Source of the DNA: Diplosphaera chodatii
Lineage: Eukaryota > Chlorophyta > Trebouxiophyceae > Prasiolales > Stichococcaceae
Direction of reading: 5' to 3'
Length of the DNA stretch: 64,000 nt
NCBI GenBank assembly: GCA_032358165.1
Contig: JAALGY010000031.1
Span: 2,046,001 to 2,110,000 of the forward strand
Part shown: one piece after another, positions 53,701-64,000 of the stretch
Layout: each line of letters starts with the position of its first letter
Numbering within the stretch: position 1 is the stretch's first letter
Program-made: the position numbers and the translations under genes
Notes under the pieces: model-generated
Database searches by the model: none
Seen by the model: only the letters and a program-made list of their open reading frames with translations
Told to the model about the DNA's origin: nothing

Positions 53701-56700
53701 GTGCAAGCAGCAGCACGGCAGAGGCATGCTCATCGATCAAAGCAGCCGCTGGCGTGTCGCTGTAGTGCCGCCGGCACGGCAGCTACTGAGACCAGCCTCA
53801 CGCGGCAGATGTTTGAAAAGATGAAGGCTGCTGCACAAACCAAGCAGGGTGAGCAGGCTTGCTGGCAAGTCTCATGTGTTGCGCAGCATGGCCATGCCTG
53901 CACTTCGCATGCGTGACTGGCTGTGACTGGCTTTCGCATGTGCGCAGCGGGGGGCGCCGGCGGCAGCACCACCTTCGAGGCATTGCAGAAGGCTGATGCC
54001 ATGTGGTACAAGCTGCGGCATGCCAAGGTTGGTCAGCTGAGTGACACACCATGACTGAAGCAGAGCGTTGGTGACTGCCAAGCTGTCTGCCGAACAGCTG
54101 TTGAAGTGACGCTCGTGGTCTGCAGACTGGCGAGGCGGCTGGCAAGGCCCCGGAGTTCGTGAGGATGCTTCCGGACCCCCTGCCTGATGAACCCCAATTC
54201 GATGTGGTGCGCTCTGCATCTCCGACTGACACAACTGTCAGAGTATCCGGCCTGCATGTCCTTTTGTGCGTACGGTGCTGTGTGCACCTCCAGTACCAGC
54301 CACCGAGTCGGCGTTGGCGATCAGCCTGCCTTGACGGAGCGATGCTGTGCAGGTGGTGTGCGGCGGCACGCTGGGCGTCTTCCTGGCGGCGGCGCTGCAG
54401 CGGGCGGGGCTGCGGGTGGCGGTGGTCGAGCGGGGCCCGCTCACCGGCCGCGCCCAGGAGTGGAACATCTCCCGCAAGGAGATCGCCGAGCTGGTGGGCT
54501 GCGCAGCTTGCATGGCGCCCTGGACAGTAATCATCTGCCGCATCTGCAACCGGACTGCGAAAAGCTTCCGGACTGGAAGCAGTGTACCAGCACCGACATC
54601 CAGTGTGGGTGGGGCATGATGTACAGGCCGTCGTCCTGCCAAACATATAAGAGTCTCCCTGCAGGTGGAGACGGGTGTGCTGACGCAGCAGGAGGCACAG
54701 GAGTGCATCGCGATTGAGTTCAATCCGATCAGGGCAGGGTTTGATGGCAGTGACGACATCTGGGTGCGGGACGTCCTGAACCTGGGCTTCAGCCCCGTCA
54801 AAGCGATTGAGCTGGTGCGCACATGACTGTACTTTAGGTGCAGCTCTGCATCAACGTCTGCCCTGCGTTGATCGATTTGTGCATTCTGTGCTCTGGCCCT
54901 GCAGAGGCAAGGTGCTGTGATCCGTCTCGTGTCAAATATCAACCAGCCGAGCTCCAGTTGTTTTTGTCATCATCCGCTCATGTGAAGCTGGCGCACCTGA
55001 CACGAGGCACATGACCATGTACTCAAGTCGTTGCCAGTGGGTTTCAAAGCTGCTCGCGTCAGCCACGCTTGACATCCGCACGTGCTGTCATCGTGCTCCC
55101 GGCGCTGTCACAGGTGCGGCAGCGTTTCGAAGCAGCTGGCGGCACAGTCTTCCAGTTCACGGCGGCCGAAGCAGCACATGTGCACCCCAATGGCGTTGCT
55201 CTGCAGCTGCCGCCAAAGGCAGCCAGCACGGGCGGCAGCAATGGCAGCGGTAACGGCAGCGGCAGCAGCAGCACGACACAACCACAGAAGCCCATCACTG
55301 GGCGGCTGCTTGTGGACTGCATGGTGAGTTGCTGGTGTCAACTTGTTGGATATGTGCACCCAATCCCATAGTCGGAAGTATGCGCTCAGGGACTGTTCGT
55401 CCCGACCGCATCACTGAGCCTTGCAGCTGGAAGACTCGGCTTCTACATGCAAGCAATCAGATGACTGGACAGTGACACACCACTGCAGGCCGCACGCCTC
55501 AAATAGTTTTCTCACTCTTGCTGCAGGGCCACTTTTCGCCCATTGTACGGCAAGCACGATGGGGCCACAAGCCAGAAGGGGTCTGCCTTGTTGTGGGCGC
55601 CTGCAACCGAGGCCATGACGCAGAAGCCAACACCACAGGTGCACACTGGGCGCTTGCCACCTGGCTGCATGCACAGAACTCTCATGAAGGACACAGTGTG
55701 TCACTGTGACAGGTGCGTCGCACCTGACAAAACAAAACTGTGATCTTCAACTGCACCACATGTGCTGCAGGTGACCTGATCTACACAAACAGCCCGGCAG
55801 TGGTGCACGGCAGCAGCAGGGACGCTTCGCCAGTGGGCAGCTGCCAGTTCTTCTGGGAGGCGTTCCCCAGCGGCAGCGGCCCCACCGACCGCACCACATA
55901 CCTGTTCAGGTGGGTGGAGGCTGCCCGATGAACGTGTTCCACATGATTGAGTACACCCCGCGTACACCACTTCGTACAGCCAGTGTTGATGCTCCCTATT
56001 CATTTCTCCATGCTGGATGATGCTGAGTTGCCCAGGAAATGGTGAATGACTGCTGGTGTGTCATCCTGCAGCTACCTGGACGCGGATGAGCGGCGGCCGT
56101 CCCTGGAGGCCATGATGGAGGAGTACTGGCGGCGCATGCCCTCCTATCAGGTGAGGTCCCGCCAATGCATAGGGAACTTGATCATCGTGTCCCCGTGCTT
56201 CCTGGCAGTCGTGACGCAGGTGCCGCGGGCCGCATGTTCCTGTTTGCTAAGCGTTCCCGCCTGCCTGCAGAGCGTCAGCCTGGAGGACATCGTGCCGCAG
56301 CGCATCCTGTTCGGCTTCTTCCCAACGTACCGGAAGAGTCCGCTCACGCCGCAGTGGGACCGCGTCATGCAGGTGGTCCACCTGACCATGTGGACCTGTA
56401 CCCAGGCTTGGCACTGGCTCAGTGCGCTTGTCCTGGGGGCCAGGTGCCTCGAATCAGCCTGTTGAGCCGCAACCTTATGGTCAAGAATGCCAGTTCGTGG
56501 CATTCAGAAGTGCCTGAAGGACTGGTTGCTGCAGGTGGGCGATGCCAGCGGCATCCAGAGCCCGCTGTCGTTCGGCGGCTTTGGGGCGCTCACACGCCAC
56601 CTGGGCCGCCTCACCTCTGCCATCACCGACGCAGCGCAGGTGGCTAGCCGCAGCCTGGCTCGTATGCATGAATATCAGCAGGCATTGATCAGAAGCACAG

Positions 56701-57881
56701 ACCCGGCTAATTTCCTCTGCCGGCAACTTGAGCTGGTGTCCATGTGTTTCCTCAAGAATGCCAGTGTTGATGGCCACCTACTACCTGCCACCACCAAGCA
56801 GGAGGTGCTGTTCGCATCTCAAAGCGGCTCTTGCGGTCAGACAGGCAGCGTGTACACGCTGCACCTGCTACGATACACCCGTCCTTGCTGTCACGGCACA
56901 GGCAGACGCCCTCGACAGGCAGGCTCTCGCTGCGATCAACGCGTACAACCCGGGCCTCAGCGGTGCGTGGATGCTGCAGCGGGCCATGAGCCTGCGGGTT
57001 GGCCAGAAGCAGGTGCTCAGCCAATGAGGTGCAGCAATGCAGTTGCCACTCTATGCAGCTCTGCCTAGCCTGCGGTCGTGTCACCACAGGCGCTCAGCTG
57101 AGGGTTGGTTGACATGCACTGCAGGACCCTCAGTTCGTCAACAAACTGCTTGGGAAGAACTTCCAAGTCATGCAGGTATGAATGGGTAGTGTGCTGGTGT
57201 ATCATGTCCATTGAACGTTGCATCTGATGGCAGGTCCCTGATCTTCCGTACTGACGCTGTGCTGGTGTGATGCCTGCAGCGGATTGGGAAGCCGGTGCTG
57301 ATGCCATTCCTGCAGGTGATCAGCATGTCACTGCTTGTTTGACGCTCATGTTTGCTCATGTAAGCAATGCCCATGTGGTGCTTCTGCGTGGCCCCGTCTT
57401 CACCCAAGTTGCCTGCCGACAGCCTGGTGTCTGCTCTGATATGGTCTGCAGGATGTGCCGCAATTTGCGCCGCTGGCCCTGACGATGGGTGGCCAAATGG
57501 TCACCGACCCACTGTTCGTGCCAGAGATCCTGAAGCATGTTGGTCCGGTCGCCTTTGCTGACTGGTTCGTCCACTTCGTCGGCCTTGGCAGCTACACAGC
57601 CCTGAACACCCTGGGTGAGCATACATCCCATGTCTGGCAGACTAGATCCTTACAATGCCTGGGCTGACGATCTGATGACTTGGAGCGATGCAGAGTATAT
57701 GCCGTGCCGCTGCCTGCCTGTAGTGTATGGTTCGTTGTGCTCGCTGGTGAGGCCGGTGTGCGTTTGCACAGCGGCGCCTCTGAGGGCCATCGCAAAACGG
57801 CTACCAAAGCGGCAACAGTACTTGCTAAACCGGCGGCTGGAAACATGGCGCTATGGCAGCGGCCAAGACTACCAGTTGTGA
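53701..57881 (+). CDS. lycopene beta/epsilon cyclase-like FAD-dependent protein (plant/algal family)
   Basis: This is a flavoprotein of the plant family annotated as 'lycopene beta/epsilon cyclase protein' (Arabidopsis AT2G32640 type), likely plastidial. The true biochemical role is not established. Exons in order: ETSLTRQMFEKMKAAAQ; STTFEALQKADAMWYKLRHA; the Rossmann segment DVVVCGGTLGVFLAAAL with VAVVERGPLTGRAQEWNISR; IRAGFDGSDDIWVRDVLNLG; QRFEAAGGTVFQF; SPIVRQARWGHKPEGVCLVV; FWEAFPSGSGPTDRTTYLF; EEYWRRMPSYQ; RILFGFFPTYRKSPL; VGDASGIQSPLSFGGFGALT (a conserved block); AINAYNPGLSGAWMLQRAMS; MPFLQDVPQFAPLALTMGGQ; FADWFVHFVGLGSYTALNTL; and a last exon ending RRLETWRYGSGQDYQL, TGA at 57879-57881. 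The FAD site reads GGGTLG-like rather than GxGxxG because the first Gly is replaced by Cys-Gly-Gly. A basic N-terminal exon (HAHRSKQPLACRCSAA) fits a transit peptide. The start is upstream and unresolved. Confidence 0.9.
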
Positions 57882-58237
57882 GCTACGAGTAGTGCATGCT
57901 GGCACGACAATTAGGTAGTCGTATAGCTTTGTCAGCAGGCCAATCCGGCAGAGTGACATCGCATGGATTGTGAGTGTGGTATGGAGGTGAGGGCTCTGTG
58001 ACTAGGATGATGCTGCGCTGACCATAGACTGAGCACGCAATCGAGTGCTTGACGAGCATTACCAGGCGAGAAACTTGTTGATTGCATGATTGATGATGTT
58101 GACTGACCTGACCTGGCAATCTCAACATGTTGAGCTCGTCGTGTTCTACGATCTGCTGCATGCAGCTGTGCATCTGTGCCAGCCGCATACTGTCCGCATG
58201 CCTGCTGGCGTCGCCGCAAGGCCGCCCTCATGCCTGG
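57882..58237. other. convergent 3' flanks of the cyclase-like gene and LSM7
   Basis: A 356-base gap between two converging stop codons, expected to hold both 3' untranslated regions. No further gene is seen. Confidence 0.5.
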
Positions 58238-58881
58238 TTATCCTTGCTCCATAAAAGGATTTGCTATCTCCTCCATGCCGTTACTTGGCGCTACAAGCAT
58301 GACTGCTGTCCCTCTGCACACCTGCGGCAAGGCCAAGACACTTTCGTGCGCACTGCTGGGCATGCAGCCTGCTTGCCACTGTCAAGGTACGTACCACGTT
58401 GCACATGGCAGACTCACGATGAGACCTAGAAACCTCGTATCGTCAGTCACGCGCAGTGGGTCGTCTGGATCTGCATGCTCAGTGTGCACCCAGCAGTTTA
58501 GCCCTTGGCTCACATTCACAAGCCATCATGGCGGCGTACACTTTGCATCATGCTTGCCCGTCATGGAAACGCCAGCTTCCAAGCATGAGCCGCACCTCTG
58601 AGGAATTCCTTTGTCTCGTCCAGCACCAGATTCAGCAGCGGATCGTAGCCTTTGAGCACGCCCTCCACTGCATGGCGGCGGATGCAGGCAGATATGCTGT
58701 CTTGCGGTGAGAAATGCAGGGAGCCAGACGAGCAAAGCAGGTGTCAACTCCTCTGTATGCGTACACGTGGGACAGGCAGATCAATATGTTACAGCGCACC
58801 CTCGCGGCCGCCTGAGAGCTTGACGCGCACAGATTTGTCTACAAATTTGGCAAGGTCCAGCGCATTCTCCTTGCGCGACAT
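58238..58881 (-). CDS. LSM7: U6 snRNA-associated Sm-like protein LSm7
   Basis: This is a subunit of the LSm2-8 ring that binds the U6 snRNA 3' end and of the LSm1-7 ring in mRNA decay. Four exons in full phase agreement are 58800-58881, 58596-58667, 58418-58470 and 58238-58321, giving 96 residues plus TAA, close to the usual LSm7 length. The Sm1 motif covers NALDLAKFVDKSVRVKLSGG, GVLKGYDPLLNLVLDETKEF and then DPDDPLRVTDDTRFLGLI. The Sm2 motif is VCRGTAVMLVAPSNG, followed by MEEIANPFMEQG. The FDPLLNLVLD-type block and the ending IANPF are LSm7 hallmarks. The ATG at 58879-58881 matches the family start, so no exon is missing. Confidence 0.97.
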
Positions 58882-59868
58882 CCCCCTACTCCAAGCACCA
58901 ATCTATAGGTGAAGGTAGCTTGCCCTCGCGCTGGCTTTGCACAGTAGCGACCAAAACCACTGTGCAGGGATCACTGCTGATGTCCAAATTGCAAGTCAGT
59001 CGACAACGCACACGAGTCTGTACAAGGTACCAGCCAGATATGAATTCAGCGTGATGTTACTCAGAACTCGCTCGCAAGTCGCAAATGCAGAGCCAACAGC
59101 GATGCATCGAGCTTGGGACAGCCGCCCTGCAGCGGAAAGCTGTACTGGGTACATGCAGCCTCAAATGATCGAGTTGAACCGGTATAACCGGGCCCATGGG
59201 GTAATGGTCGGCTTCCAGGGCTCTACATCTACTTACATTCACAACTGTCCCTTGCATACAGGTCAGGCAACCTGCTACGTACAATGAGTTCCTGCTGCTG
59301 CTGCGCAATGCTGCCGAGACTGCACCTAACAGTTCAACAGCCAAAAAGAGCCCAACCAATTCACGAGGAGGCGCCTGCCGACGCCCCCGCGGCAATACAC
59401 ACGACTACAGCTGCTGCACACAACAATGATCTGCACCAATCACCCACGACGTAAACCACATTCGCTGCGACGTGCACAGGGCAACCTAAACCATCTGAAA
59501 CCAGGCTGGGTCGACTTCACACACCGATTGTGTGTTGAGCATACATTCCCAAATAAATGCATTGTGCCGCATGGGCAGTATGCGTCGTTTCCACACCGCT
59601 GAGGGGTTCCCGTCGTTCGGTCTTGCGATGTGCTTACCCGCCAGCCTGTGGGGGCCACTGCATGTGCCTGAATGGCAAAATTTCAGCTCCCGGACAGACG
59701 CCTGCCCCCGGCAGCCGGCTGGTCCTGTCCCGCTGGGCTCAGCAGCCGCTGCTGTGTGCGGCGGCCGCGGCCGACAGCGTGCGGACGGTTGACAGACAGC
59801 ATTAGAACATACGATATGCATTACTCTGGGTTCGCAGAGGCTGGGTGTGCTTCAGCCTGCAGGTGTGA
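58882..59868. other. gap between LSM7 promoter side and KH-WW gene 3' end
   Basis: Both flanking genes are on the minus strand, so this holds the KH-WW 3' UTR and the LSM7 promoter. Short frames such as 59057-59395 and 59486-59821 have no recognisable features. Confidence 0.4.
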
Positions 59869-61362
59869 TCAGTCGGGCTTGTCCCACTGTGACCGGCCCG
59901 TGAGGGTGTTGAAGTAGAAGGTGCGCCCCTCAGGGTCCGGGATCTGCTTCCAGCCGGGCGGCAGTCCAGGCTGTCGTGGCGGCGAGGTTGGCTCCAGTGA
60001 GGAGGCGAGCGGCGAGGGCGGCAGGCCGGCACTGGCGCGGCCGCTGCTGCTGCTGTCCCGCTTCAGCGGCGGCCGCCCCATCACACTCTCGGTGGCGGAG
60101 GCGGCTGCCAGGCTGGCGATGCCCTCTGTGCCCAGGCCCGACAGCCCTGCCAGGCCGGAGCCCGACTCGGCGCCGCGCGGGGTGCCTCCGCCTCCGCTGC
60201 TGCCGAGGCCCGCCAGGGTGGCAAGCGCCTCGCCGCGTGTGGCAGCCGCCAGCCCGGCAAGCGTCTCAGCAGGTATGCTGGCGCCGCCCGAATGGAAGCT
60301 GCCGACCGGAGAGCCGGTGTCAGGACCCGGCAGGCGGCCCTCCACACCGCCCAGCCCAGCGCTGGCGCTGCCGACGCGGCGCAGCGCAGCACCGCTGCTG
60401 ATCTTGTGCAGCGCGCTGCCAGAGGCTGCGCCGCTGATGTGCAGGCCACCGCTGCCGCCCGCACCCTGCAGGCTACCAGGCATGCCGGACAGCGGGCCTG
60501 CGCCGCCGCCAGCCAGGCCCGCAGCACCCTCGCCCAGACCGGCGACGCCGCCCAGAGCCCGGGTGGCGGACAGGCTGTGCTCGAAGCTGCGCTCCAGGCC
60601 CAGCCCGCGCTCGGGCACCGGCTCGGATCGGGCCGCCCAGTACTCCAAGGGCGTCGAAGCGCCAACACCGCCCATGCCACCCAGGGCGCCGGGGTCGCTC
60701 AGGCGCAGCGTGGACATGATCTGGGAGAAGTCGGGGCTGCCCGCCATGACTGACTCATAGCCGGGCGGCGTCCCCGCCAGCCCGCCCTGCCCCAGCACGC
60801 CCATGCCGGGGATGGGCACGCCGCGCTGGGCGGCGGAGCGGGAGGGCGGGGTCCGGGGCACCGCCGCCGCCGCCGCGGTGTACCCCGCCAGGCCCTGCAG
60901 CTTGGCCGAGGCCAGCTCCTCAGGGCTGTAGAACTGCGTCGGCGGCACGAAGCCATACCCCTCGATGTACACAGGCAGCGGGCCTGCTGCCTCGAGGCCG
61001 GCCTCGCCAGCCTGGGCCGCATGCAAGACCATCTGGCGCAGCATAGCAAACCCCTTGAAGCTGCCGTTGACGATGTCCTGAACCATAGCCTGAGCAAGGT
61101 TGACCGCGGACGGCTGCCCGGAGATCGTCACAGCTGTCGGCTCGAAGCTCTGATCAATCTGTATGCTTGCGCCAGTATACTGCTGCAGCGCCTTTATCGT
61201 CTCGCCGCCCTTGCCAATAACTCGACCAACCATAGCCCTCGGGCAGTTCACCACGGTCGTTTGACCCTGGCCTCCAAACGCCGCAATATCCATGGCTTTT
61301 GCAGTCCTGTGCAGCACGCTTGCGCTGTTGGCCAGCTGCCTCAACTGCTGATGGCAGGCCAC
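59869..61362 (-). CDS. KH-domain and WW-domain protein, uninterrupted exon
   Basis: This is a probable RNA-binding adaptor. The frame from 61362 encodes 497 residues in one exon. The KH domain is near residues 35-100: TTVVNCPRAMVGRVIGKGGE (with the GKGG loop), TIKALQQYTGASIQIDQS, and PTAVTISGQPSAVNLAQAMV. A Gly/Ala/Ser/Leu-rich linker of about 350 residues follows (PPTQFYSPEELASAKLQGLA near its start). A C-terminal WW domain reads LPPGWKQIPDPEGRTFYFNT then GRSQWDKPD, with both Trp present, directly before TGA at 59869-59871. KH binds single-stranded RNA and WW binds Pro-rich ligands (family knowledge), so a splicing or 3'-end role is plausible. The start could also be the ATG at 61293 (MDIAAFGG), just before the KH domain. 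The codons before it may be intron or 5' UTR. Confidence 0.88.
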   Translation of the reverse strand: MACHQQLRQLANSASVLHRTAKAMDIAAFGGQGQTTVVNCPRAMVGRVIGKGGETIKALQQYTGASIQIDQSFEPTAVTISGQPSAVNLAQAMVQDIVNGSFKGFAMLRQMVLHAAQAGEAGLEAAGPLPVYIEGYGFVPPTQFYSPEELASAKLQGLAGYTAAAAAVPRTPPSRSAAQRGVPIPGMGVLGQGGLAGTPPGYESVMAGSPDFSQIMSTLRLSDPGALGGMGGVGASTPLEYWAARSEPVPERGLGLERSFEHSLSATRALGGVAGLGEGAAGLAGGGAGPLSGMPGSLQGAGGSGGLHISGAASGSALHKISSGAALRRVGSASAGLGGVEGRLPGPDTGSPVGSFHSGGASIPAETLAGLAAATRGEALATLAGLGSSGGGGTPRGAESGSGLAGLSGLGTEGIASLAAASATESVMGRPPLKRDSSSSGRASAGLPPSPLASSLEPTSPPRQPGLPPGWKQIPDPEGRTFYFNTLTGRSQWDKPD

Positions 61363-62561
61363 CCTCAGACTCTGCTGCCGTCGTGCTTGTGTAAAGCAAA
61401 GCCGTGCACGTCAACCCCCGGTGTGTTCATCGTTGCGCGGCCACGGCTCACCGCCTGGGCCGCGCCGGCATTGTGTGCATGCTTGTTGCATCCTGCGGGA
61501 TCATCAATGGACACGAGTTGAGTTGAAGGGCGGCCCTTTGAGCATGGCTCGTTGGCCCGTCTAGTCCAAGGGGCCTTGTGATAGGCCGCCTGAGGCGGTG
61601 ACTATGATTTACGAACCCCTCACTGAAGCTAGAGCGAATATCTAGGGGCTGCCCTGGCCCCTGCGCCGCCCACAAAATCAAATCATAAGGTCGCACGCCC
61701 GCGTGCATGCGCGAGTACGCGGGCGTTGTACACGGTTCAAAGGTCCTGAACGCCTGTTCGTTGCAGTGTCCCGCAGGGGACGAAGTATGCTAGCACCCCC
61801 GCTGCGTTGACTGCATGCGAACGCTCTCTCAACAGACGTGCTAAGCCGGTCGTGCGCTCGAATGATGAATGAGGAATGAAAGCTCGGATTTGATGCCGAT
61901 CGCAGCATACAACGGGACAGTTGAGACCAGTTGCGTTACCCAGTAGTAGACCACGGACAGTTGTCCAGTCGCCGGTTCGCAACCAGCTGACTGCGGTATA
62001 GCCTGCCGTCCTGGTGAGTACACGAACGTAATAATGCTCGGGGATGTGCCCTATCCGAGCGGTGCATCGCCCATGTCCGTGGCAGGGTAGATGGTCGCCT
62101 CGCACGTCAAGCCCTGCACATCAGCGAGCATCGGGCCTTGAGCGAGCATCGATGCTGGTACGGTTGTTAGAAAGCGCCTGAAGCTCCCACTGCACTTCTT
62201 ACAGATCATCTGGGCGCATGGGTGCAGTGTGGTCGACGGGCTCTCGCAACTGCTTAGTTTCTGTTTGGGGCCTCAAGCGATGAGGCCGTGGCGACCGTGT
62301 TATTAGAGTCGAAATTACCAGTAAGGTCCGCTATTGTTCACTCACACGCAATATGTGAATGGCGCTTCGAAGGATGCCAATGCAGTGTTGCCCCGCTGGC
62401 AAGGTCCATAACACGCAGCGCCATCGACCTGATCCCTCATCACAACTGACCTGACGCACTCACAGGAACAACTCACTTGTTGAGCAGGTGTGTAGTGCAT
62501 CGTCAGAGCCGTCCGATTGGCGACTGGCATCGCGGCTGGGCTGCCACATCAGTCAGCAGCC
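61363..62561. promoter_or_regulatory. divergent intergenic region between KH-WW and membrane-protein genes
   Basis: The genes point outwards, so both promoters and 5' UTRs should lie here. No conserved frame was found. A short near-repeat GAGCATCG is present twice around 62130-62155. Confidence 0.4.
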
Positions 62562-64000
62562 ATGGCGGAGGAGGCGCCAGGCAGCCCCACATACAATGGC
62601 AATGACAAGCGGGGCCAGCCAACTTTCAGCGTTCCTCAGTCACCGCAGTACGGCAGCAGTAGCCCCACTGCTGCAGACCGCCGCCCGCACGGCTTCACGG
62701 GGCGCCTCACTGGGCGCCTGACCGGGCGCCTGAGCCGCATGATGTCCGGGCTCCCATCTGCCCAACCAGCAACTGAGTACACCGCCATGCAGGCAAGGTC
62801 CCATGAGGCTTTGATGCTTTGCACAATTGTAGCAATGAATGTGTCTGAAAGATGGATCGTCACAGCAGTGCACTGCAGCCATAGCTATGTTGCAGAATTC
62901 GGCACCTCAATGTTGCATTGAGGGCCGAACCATGTCTTGATGCAGGGGCGGCTGCAGCAAGAGTACGCAGACATACAGCGCCGTGCGCAGCAGCTCATGT
63001 CGACCATGGACATCCCAGGTGGGTCAAACCCATGTTGCAGCTGGCCACCGAATGCCTCACCTCTTGAGTACCTCCAGTATGCTCGATCGTTTGCCACCGA
63101 CTGACACCGGTTGCCACCAACACCTGACTTGGCAATCTGCAGATGGTCCCATGGCCGACTACGACGACGTGCACAGCCCTGGCCACTCTAGTGCTGCCAG
63201 CAAGCAGCCGAACGGCTCGCGGCCCCAGTCAGCAAACTTCACCATAGGCGCTGGTGTGCCGGCAGACGTGGCGTCCAGATACCACGACAGTAAGCTCCTC
63301 CAGCTTTCACCACATCAGATGGCCCTCGTGACCATGCTGTTGTGCCTCGAGGAGGTGCAGCAGCGGCTGACCGTGGGTGCAACATCAACCTGGACTGCCC
63401 TGCAGAAGACTTTTTTCCTCTGATGGATGTCCCTGCCTATCACGCCCACAGGCATGTCGCAGCTGGGGAACGGTGCGGGGCCCACAGACAAAGCACCGAG
63501 GAACTACATGGCCAGTGCCTTTGATCAGCGTGACCCTGAGATGCCAAGGAATGCGAAGGACCCGGGCGCTGGGATCATGTTTGAGGAGGAGCGGTGAGTC
63601 TTGGGTCTTGCTGATGTTTCAGCTCGAGGTGTCACACCAGAGCCTTCGTTGGCACGTGTTGATCATCTGCAGTATGCTGAAGCTTGGTAGGGCAGCACTT
63701 AGCAAAGAAGGCTCTGCAGGACTGAGCATACGCTGAAGGTGCACACAGATGCCATGGCTGTCCACCACAGGGTGCCAAAGAAGTACAAGAGGCGGACAGA
63801 GGTCAATTGGGTGGGCACCCTTGCCTACATCTTCTTCTTCTGCGCCTTTGGCTTCTACCTGTGGATCCGCATCACAAAGACACTTGACCTGGGTCTGTAT
63901 GTCGGTGAGCACTCAGCTACTCATAACATGCTCGTTCATGCAATGGAGTGATCCATTGCCTGCCATCATGCTCATGTCCAGCTTGTGTCCAATGTTCCTG
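62562..64000 (+). CDS. unrecognised protein with C-terminal transmembrane helix, 3' end beyond the window
   Basis: Exons are 62562-62792, 62946-63018, 63143-63289, 63452-63593 and 63771-63904, all phase-consistent, followed by an intron running out of the window. The protein starts MAEEAPGSPTYNGNDKRG, has a Ser/Pro-rich N terminus and a GRLTGRLTGRLSR triple repeat, then the helix GRLQQEYADIQRRAQQLMST, a polar stretch, APRNYMASAFDQRDPEM, and a basic PKKYKRRTE before one hydrophobic helix VGTLAYIFFFCAFGFYLWIR. The positive-before-helix order suggests an N-in tail-anchored or single-pass membrane protein. I do not recognise the family. Intron 1 uses a GC donor: the CAG-GCAAGG border is needed to keep the coiled-coil frame. 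Confidence 0.7.
62700..62735 (+). repeat. in-frame 12-bp triple repeat encoding GRLT/S
   Basis: Three tandem units GGGCGCCTC/G-A-C/G-T/C encode GRLT, GRLT and GRLS. The units differ mainly in the third codon position and last codon, so protein sequence rather than DNA identity has been kept. Confidence 0.85.
62793..62945 (+). other. GC-AG intron in the membrane-protein gene
   Basis: The exon ends ATG-CAG at 62792 and the intron starts GCAAGG, ending TGCAG at 62945. The next exon then reads GRLQQEYADI and joins the following exon in phase. The nearest GT (at 62798) would give the wrong frame. Confidence 0.7.

Noticed and set aside
59921..60760. Plus-strand open frame of 279 codons
   Set aside because: It lies entirely opposite the Gly/Ala/Ser-rich linker of the KH-WW protein. 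Its Pro/Ala/Arg composition is what the complement of such a linker gives.
62699..62736. Simple satellite or CRISPR-like repeat
   Set aside because: There are only three units of 12 bases, in frame within a coding exon, with synonymous differences between units.

Overview
The window is nuclear DNA from a eukaryote, most likely a green alga of the Chlorella/Coccomyxa (trebouxiophyte) kind. The support is GC-rich coding sequence cut by many short introns that nearly all end in TGCAG or CAG, Ala/Ser/Gln-rich linkers, a plant-type AP2 transcription factor, a plant/algal lycopene-cyclase-like flavoprotein, and TGTAA signals downstream of some stops. I see no bacterial operons, CRISPR arrays, rRNA or tRNA genes. 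The genus is inference.

Layout from left to right. The 3' part of RPL19 (+, 1-1042). A TMCO4/DUF726-type membrane alpha/beta hydrolase (+, about 2.2-7.9 kb). A poly(ADP-ribose) polymerase catalytic region (-, 8.3-10.5 kb) whose N-terminal modules I cannot find. A 2.6 kb stretch without recognisable genes. A large unrecognised protein with an N-terminal PIN/XPG-I-like signature (+, 13.2-19.8 kb). A poorly resolved stretch with fragments of three unknown genes (20.6-28.0 kb). A secreted or vacuolar M20 dipeptidase (-, 28.5-31.7 kb). An APE1-type AP endonuclease (+, 32.3-35.1 kb). A single-AP2-domain transcription factor (-, 35.9-39.3 kb). A DUSP-containing ubiquitin-specific protease (+, 40.9-49.3 kb). 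An Ala/Ser-rich unknown protein (+, 50.3-52.7 kb). The lycopene-cyclase-like protein (+, 53.7-57.9 kb). LSM7 (-, 58.2-58.9 kb). A KH-WW protein on one uninterrupted exon (-, 59.9-61.4 kb). A C-terminally membrane-anchored unknown protein (+, 62.6 kb to beyond the window).

The genes do not form a pathway. They are housekeeping and regulatory functions: translation, base excision repair, ADP-ribosylation, deubiquitination, U6 snRNP and mRNA decay, and carotenoid-related redox. Several adjacent genes are divergent and may share promoters: M20/APE, AP2/USP and KH-WW/membrane protein. Gene models were built by eye from reading frames, GT-AG signals and family motifs. Exon boundaries given to the base were checked for phase. 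Starts marked approximate were not resolved.

The most interesting items are a tandem duplication around the M20 exon that carries the last metal ligand, with one copy decayed; the large PIN-like protein; the headless PARP next to a gene-free block; and two GC-AG introns that phase requires. I found no convincing undescribed multi-gene system.
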